DNA from: Pseudomonadota bacterium
Lineage (GTDB): Bacteria > Pseudomonadota > Gammaproteobacteria > Burkholderiales > Burkholderiaceae_B
DNA: 11,111 bases
Assembly: GCA_023427945.1 (NCBI GenBank)
Contig: JAEYZR010000383.1
Span: 1-11,111 of the forward strand
Direction: 5' to 3'
Each line of letters starts with the position of its first letter. Positions within the stretch are counted from its first letter, which is position 1. The translations under genes and the position numbers were made by a program. The notes beneath the pieces are model-generated. The model was not told the DNA's origin, ran no database searches, and saw nothing but the letters and a program-made list of their open reading frames with translations. Of this stretch, positions 6,877 through 11,111 are shown in pieces.

Positions 6877-9135
6877 ATGCATTTCACATCCAAGCGATCT
6901 TCCATCAAGACATGGCTCGCCATAACGGTGGCAATCGCCTTGACCGCGCTGATCGCCAATCTGGCGGGCACTTACGCACAGCAGCGAACCATCACAGAAC
7001 TGAAAGACCGGACGTTAATTGCCGCCGAGCTCAACAGCTCATTGGTTCGCAACGTACTGGAACGATATCGATCCCTGCCATACGTGCTTGCACAGAATAG
7101 AGCAGTGCTGGGAGCGCTCGATGAAAGACGTCCCGCCGATATTCTTGCCCTGGATGCATCGCTGGAGTCGTTATCAAAAGGGGTCGATGCATCAGCCATT
7201 TATGTACTTGACCGCAAAGGCCACACCATCGCGGCGAGTAACTGGCGTGAACCTGCCACATTCGTCGGAGTGAACTACGAGTTCAGACCATACTTTCAGG
7301 ATGCCATGCGCATGGGGCAAAGCGAACACTTCGCGCTAGGAACGGTCAGCCACAGGCCCGGACTTTATCTCGCGCACCGTGTCGTCGACAGCTCCAACGA
7401 GACCGTTGGCGTGGTTGTGATCAAGGTCGATCTCTCGAGCCTGGAAGCAGACTGGCGCCACCAGCGTGACGCCGTGTTTGTCACTGACGAAAATGGTGTG
7501 GTTATCCTCACGAGCGAATCGGCATGGCGTTACCGAGCGCTCGCACCATTGAACGCTCATACGGCAAACGCACTCAAAACTATCTTTCAGTTTGGCAGCG
7601 CAACGCTACAGCCTCTAACGTTTCCAACGGTAGATGACGCCATCGGCCTGGTCGGACCGCCGTCTACGCCCAGCACAAGCCCGTCGCAAGACCAAAAGTT
7701 GCCTCCATCAGAAACGAAACCTGACATCAACCAAGGGCAAATCGCACCACCAGTGGAGTCGCCAGCCGGCAATACAACGGATCTACCTGCGCCTCCGGCA
7801 AAGACCACGCCAGACGTGGCATACGATGGCCTCGCCGGAAGCCCATACGAACCCACGAACAACCTGCAAGCGCAGATCTCGACCTCGACAAGCTCGCCGT
7901 CTACAAGCCCGTCTTCTACGTTTTCGCTCTCCAGGGGCTCGCCCTCCGCAAGCCCCTTCCCTTCAGAAGCATCGGCAATCAACGCATCGCCACTCAATCT
8001 GCTCACCGCCCTCCCGATCGAGAAAATGACCGGCTGGACCCTTCATATTCTGACGCCCGTCAGCGCCCAGCTCGTTCGCGCACGCACCAATGCCCAACTA
8101 TCCGCGGCGCTGGCAAGTACCCTCCTTTTCTTGATCATCGGTGTCTTGCTGCGTAAACGAGAACGTTCCCGACGCGTCGCCAAGCGCCGTCAGGAAATCG
8201 TCAACGAGCTGGAACGCGAGGTAGCAGCCCGCACCCGTCAGTTGGAGAACACCCATCATCGCTTGACTCATGCAATGGAAGAAAAGCTGCGTACGCAACA
8301 ACGCATTCAGGCCTTGCAGGAGGATCTTGCGCAAGCCAACAAGCTCACCTTGCTAGGACAGGTGGCCGCCGGTGTTGCGCATGAAATCAACCAACCACTG
8401 TCAGCCATTACAAGTTACAGCGAAAACGCCACCCTGCTTCTTCAACGCGAACAGACTGAAGCGGCACTCAAGAACCTGGCTTCCATTCAAAACTTGGCTC
8501 AGCGCATCGGCCGCATCACAAGCCAACTGAGGAACTTCTCTCGCCGTGCACGACCAGACTCGAATCACAGCACCAAGGTGCAGGAAGCCATCGACGGCGC
8601 CCTTTTACTGATCAACGCATCAGACCAGAAGAAGCAGTTGTCGATACAACTGATTCCAGCACACTGCGACCTTCGCGCCGCCATCGACAAGATTCGACTT
8701 GAGCAAATCCTTGTCAATCTTCTTCAAAACGCTAGAGATGCAGTTCAAACCGTGCCGTCACCGCTCATCACGATAGAAGTGGAAGACATTCCCCAAGAGT
8801 TTGAAAACGGGGCAAGAGTTCGTATCACCGTCACCGATAACGGCAACGGGCTGAGCGACGAAGCATTGGCTCACCTGTTCATCCCTTTTTCCAGCAGTAA
8901 ATCCGAAGGGCTGGGTCTCGGCTTGGTGATTTCCCGAGATCTCGCGAAAGAGGCCAATGGCGACCTCACTGGTACCAACCTGGACGGAATAGGCGCACGT
9001 TTCACACTGGAGCTCCCACAAAGCCCCTCTACCACGGCGCACATAGACCACCTCAACGTTTCTCAGCCAGTCTCAGTGTCTGCCAAGAGCACCTCCCAAC
9101 ACGAAAGCTCAACGCCAGGTGAACAAACGACTTAA
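6877..9135 (+). CDS. dctB: C4-dicarboxylate sensor histidine kinase DctB, long form
   Basis: DctB senses dicarboxylates in the periplasm and phosphorylates DctD. The 752-residue protein has a short cytoplasmic N-terminus, TM1 (about 12-31), a double-PDC periplasmic sensor, TM2 (about 409-425), a charged coiled-coil linker (425-490), the phosphoacceptor AGVAHEINQPL (His502), N-box QILVNLLQNARDA (610-622), G1 DNGNGL (654-659), F-box LFIPFSSSK and G2 GLGLGLVIS (678-686). The sensor shows DctB signatures NWREPATFVGVNYEFRPYF (122-140) and GTVSHRPGLYLAHRV (155-169). It is about 150 residues longer than typical DctB: residues about 261-370 are about half Pro, Ser and Thr by count, have no cysteine, and lie between the normally adjacent segments ending DDAIGLVG and beginning LNLLTALPIEKMTGWTLHIL. 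The C-terminus also has a Ser/Thr-rich tail. The ATG has no clear ribosome site. It is followed closely by dctD. Confidence 0.95.
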   Translation: MHFTSKRSSIKTWLAITVAIALTALIANLAGTYAQQRTITELKDRTLIAAELNSSLVRNVLERYRSLPYVLAQNRAVLGALDERRPADILALDASLESLSKGVDASAIYVLDRKGHTIAASNWREPATFVGVNYEFRPYFQDAMRMGQSEHFALGTVSHRPGLYLAHRVVDSSNETVGVVVIKVDLSSLEADWRHQRDAVFVTDENGVVILTSESAWRYRALAPLNAHTANALKTIFQFGSATLQPLTFPTVDDAIGLVGPPSTPSTSPSQDQKLPPSETKPDINQGQIAPPVESPAGNTTDLPAPPAKTTPDVAYDGLAGSPYEPTNNLQAQISTSTSSPSTSPSSTFSLSRGSPSASPFPSEASAINASPLNLLTALPIEKMTGWTLHILTPVSAQLVRARTNAQLSAALASTLLFLIIGVLLRKRERSRRVAKRRQEIVNELEREVAARTRQLENTHHRLTHAMEEKLRTQQRIQALQEDLAQANKLTLLGQVAAGVAHEINQPLSAITSYSENATLLLQREQTEAALKNLASIQNLAQRIGRITSQLRNFSRRARPDSNHSTKVQEAIDGALLLINASDQKKQLSIQLIPAHCDLRAAIDKIRLEQILVNLLQNARDAVQTVPSPLITIEVEDIPQEFENGARVRITVTDNGNGLSDEALAHLFIPFSSSKSEGLGLGLVISRDLAKEANGDLTGTNLDGIGARFTLELPQSPSTTAHIDHLNVSQPVSVSAKSTSQHESSTPGEQTT

Positions 9136-9172
9136 CACCGAACGGTCAACACCATCCACAAAAGAAAGTGCA

Positions 9173-10606
9173 ATGATTAACTCCGTCATACCGCCACGAT
9201 CCGACATCAACGGCGAAACCACGCTGGCCGGAACGAAATCATTGGTTATCGTGATTGACGATGACCGGGACGTCCTTGAAGCAACCGAGCAGACCCTGGT
9301 GTTGCGAGGCTTCAACGTGCAAACCTACTCGCGCGCCGAGCCGGCACTGGATGACGTCCATCCAGACTTCAATGGTGTCGTGGTGTGCGACATTCGCATG
9401 CCCGGCATAGACGGTCTGCAATTTTTCGAACGCCTCAGAAAGATGGATGAGGATATTCCTGTCATCTTCATGACTGGCCACGGCGACGTCGACATGGCAG
9501 TCCAGGCAATGCACGCTGGCGCCTATGATTTTCTGACCAAGCCTTATTCCAACGAGCGCCTTGCCCTTAGCGTGCAACGCGCACATGAGAAGCGCCGGCT
9601 GGTACTCGAGAACCGATGGCTGCGTAGCAACGCCGGCCAATCCGGCATTGAGGACAGCTTGGTTGGAAACACACCTGCCATGATTCGATTACGTCAGACT
9701 ATGCATCACATCGCCGATGCAGACGTTGACATACTTGTACAGGGCGAGACAGGAACAGGAAAGGAAGTTGCTGCGCAGTCCCTGCATAACGCCAGCAAGC
9801 GCCGACAATTCCCATTCGTCGCGATCAACTGCGGTGCCATCCCCGAAGGTGTGATGGAGAGTGAACTTTTCGGCCATGAAGCGGGAGCCTTCACAGGCGC
9901 ACAAAAACGACGCATTGGCCGTATCGAGTTCTCAAGTGGCGGGACATTATTTCTCGATGAAATCGAAAGCATGCCGCTGCACTTGCAAGTCAAACTTCTG
10001 CGGGTACTGGAAACGCGTCAGATTACGCCCTTAGGTAGCAATGAAGTCCGCCAACTGAACTTGCGCGTCATCGCTGCAACCAAAGACAACCTCGCCGATC
10101 CGGCCGCAAGAAGCTATTTCCGCGAAGACTTGTATTACAGACTCAATGTCGTCAGCCTGCGCCTGCCGGCATTGCGCGAGCGTCGTCAAGACATCCCCCT
10201 GCTTTTTGCCCGTTTCGTAACGCAGGCCAGTAAACGTTTCAATCGCGAAGCACCCGAGCTGGACAGGCCAACGCTCGACTACATTGGCGAGCACAAATGG
10301 CCTGGAAATATCCGCGAATTGCTGCACTTCGCAGAACGATTCGTCTTAGGTATCCCCAACGAATACTCGGAGCTACCGGCAACAGAAATCGCGAGCCAAC
10401 ACGCCCTCACAGACCACATCCCTTTGCCACAACGGGTGGACAAATTCGAGTCCGACGTCATACGCCAGACACTTGCCAATCACAGAGGGAACATCAAAGA
10501 GTCGCTTGCAGAACTGGGTATTCCAAGGAAGACCTTCTATGACAAACTTCAACGCTATGCCATAGACCGCACACAATACGTCTCCAGCAGTGATTCGGAC
10601 GATTAA
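9173..10606 (+). CDS. dctD: Sigma54-dependent response regulator DctD
   Basis: DctD is the partner of DctB: phosphorylation lets its AAA+ domain assemble and open sigma54 promoters such as that of dctA. From the ATG at 9173 it has 477 residues. The receiver domain shows the acidic pocket IDDD (29-31), phosphoacceptor Asp73 in CDIRMPG, Thr101 and Lys123 (LTKP). The AAA+ domain has Walker A GETGTGKE (191-198), the sigma54-contacting GAFTGA (238-243), Walker B GGTLFLDEIE (256-265) and the arginine-rich RSYFREDLYYRLN (313-325). The C-terminal Fis-type helix-turn-helix is HRGNIKESLAELGIPRKTFYDKLQRY (about 437-462). The intact GAFTGA loop means it is a true activator. An in-frame GTG at 9119 overlapping the dctB end would add 18 unconserved residues; the ATG is preferred because AGAAAG precedes it by 4-5 bases. 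The gene lies 37 bp after dctB. Confidence 0.95.
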   Translation: MINSVIPPRSDINGETTLAGTKSLVIVIDDDRDVLEATEQTLVLRGFNVQTYSRAEPALDDVHPDFNGVVVCDIRMPGIDGLQFFERLRKMDEDIPVIFMTGHGDVDMAVQAMHAGAYDFLTKPYSNERLALSVQRAHEKRRLVLENRWLRSNAGQSGIEDSLVGNTPAMIRLRQTMHHIADADVDILVQGETGTGKEVAAQSLHNASKRRQFPFVAINCGAIPEGVMESELFGHEAGAFTGAQKRRIGRIEFSSGGTLFLDEIESMPLHLQVKLLRVLETRQITPLGSNEVRQLNLRVIAATKDNLADPAARSYFREDLYYRLNVVSLRLPALRERRQDIPLLFARFVTQASKRFNREAPELDRPTLDYIGEHKWPGNIRELLHFAERFVLGIPNEYSELPATEIASQHALTDHIPLPQRVDKFESDVIRQTLANHRGNIKESLAELGIPRKTFYDKLQRYAIDRTQYVSSSDSDD

Positions 10607-10962
10607 AACAAATGATTAGATTGCCAGGAGCCCGACTGCATACCCAGGGTCGTCTACGACGTTAAATCCGTCGATCTGAGAGGATCAGACTCTGTTGTTA
10701 TTGCCGAAGCGAGAACACGCCCAAGCACGCTGGTCACGAAAGCATTAGGCAACAATACTCCTCAATGCTCCTGGCCCACGAATAATGCCACGACACCAGC
10801 CAGATCTGGATAACGCGCGTTTATCAGGGGCCTGAGTTGGTAAGCAGATCGATGCTCTGGTGAGCACTTTTGCGCCCAATGGTGCTGGCGCGTGCCACCC
10901 GGCTCGCGGCGTCGATTGACGATTATTGATGGTGTGGTGACGAATGACGCGAGGCGGTCATT
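10607..10962. other. Gene-free region downstream of dctD
   Basis: These 356 bases contain no recognisable gene. An open minus-strand frame crossing it encodes nothing I can place in a family and starts inside the repeat and terminator region. There is no clear intrinsic terminator directly after dctD; a small stem TCTGA/TCAGA near 10675-10689 lacks a T-run. A 6-bp inverted repeat, AATGAC (10943-10948) with GTCATT (10957-10962), abuts the 15-bp array. Confidence 0.6.
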
Positions 10963-11022
10963 ATTGGGTGCCACTAAATTGGGTGCCCCTAACTTGGGCG
11001 AAACTAAATTCGGTGACCCTAA
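10963..11022. repeat. Four degenerate 15-bp tandem repeats
   Basis: Four contiguous 15-bp units start at 10963, 10978, 10993 and 11008. The first two, ATTGGGTGCCACTAA and ATTGGGTGCCCCTAA, differ at one base; the last two are more divergent but keep the TTNGGNG and CTAA positions. The period is a multiple of three, so on the minus strand the array reads as a five-residue pattern around Ala/Ser-Pro-Asn/Lys-Leu. They lie between the rRNA terminator and the dctD downstream region. Function unknown. Confidence 0.8.
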
Positions 11023-11030
11023 AAGCAAAA

Positions 11031-11054
11031 CCCCGCAGAGGATACTCTGCGGGG
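11031..11054 (-). terminator. Intrinsic terminator of the rRNA operon, possibly bidirectional
   Basis: CCCCGCAGAG (11031-11040) and CTCTGCGGGG (11045-11054) form a perfect 10-bp stem with a 4-base loop. It is flanked by AAAA and TTTT, so both directions carry a short U-run. For the minus strand it begins 14 bases after the 5S rRNA 3' end and is followed by TTTTGCTTTTAGGG, the standard position for an rrn terminator. On the + strand it could stop transcription from dctBD. Confidence 0.92.
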
Positions 11055-11068
11055 TTTTGGGGAATAAA

Positions 11069-11111
11069 AGCCTAACGATGACCTACTTTCACAGACGTCC
11101 GTCCACTATCA
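11069..11111 (-). rRNA. rrf: 5S ribosomal RNA, 3' end
   Basis: The reverse complement of the last 43 bases reads TGATAGTG at its 5' side, then GTGAAAGTAGGTCATCG and ends GTTAGGCT. This is the conserved 3' portion of betaproteobacterial 5S rRNA, including helix V and the strand closing helix I. The rest of the gene, and presumably the 23S and 16S genes, lie to the right of the window. The operon is transcribed leftward, towards dctBD. The 3' end is set by analogy and may shift by a base or two. Confidence 0.9.

Noticed and set aside
10762..11028. 88-codon minus-strand frame ending VVALFVGQEH
   Set aside because: It starts next to the rRNA terminator and its first part is the 15-bp array; no start signal or family likeness.

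Overview
The window looks like a chromosomal segment of a betaproteobacterium, most likely order Burkholderiales and family Alcaligenaceae. This rests on the gene order (yebC, purD, hemF, rsfS, rlmH, maf), moderately high GC, and a 5S rRNA end with the usual betaproteobacterial 3' sequence. The genus cannot be fixed from the sequence alone.

Left part (1-4381, all + strand) is a housekeeping cluster: the last codons of yebC, purD (purine synthesis), hemF (aerobic haem synthesis), rsfS (ribosome silencing), rlmH (23S rRNA methylation) and maf (nucleotide-pool sanitation, YhdE type). In relatives nadD normally sits between hemF and rsfS, and rng usually follows maf; neither is here. A degenerate array of about 20-bp units lies between rlmH and maf.

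Middle part (4382-4992) has no gene. It holds a strong minus-strand terminator and an array of eleven contiguous 19-bp units.

Right part (4993-10606) is a complete C4-dicarboxylate module. dctA (minus strand) encodes the Na+/H+-coupled transporter and starts with GTG. Divergently, dctB (sensor kinase) and dctD (sigma54-dependent response regulator) form an operon. The 522-bp gap between them contains a near-consensus sigma54 -24/-12 promoter pointing into dctA, and about 130 bp upstream of its start site a 9-bp perfect dyad suited to be the DctD enhancer. The circuit can be read from the DNA: DctB senses periplasmic dicarboxylates, phosphorylates DctD, DctD binds the enhancer and fires RNA polymerase-sigma54 at dctA. 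DctB is unusually long (752 aa) because about 110 residues rich in Pro/Ser/Thr interrupt its periplasmic sensor.

Right edge (10607-11111): about 350 bp without a recognised gene, four 15-bp tandem repeats, an intrinsic terminator, and the 3' end of a 5S rRNA gene on the minus strand, so an rRNA operon converges on dctBD.

Nothing here is a clearly new defence or mobile system. The most unusual items are the three unrelated short tandem-repeat arrays in gene-free gaps, the DctB insertion, and the missing nadD.
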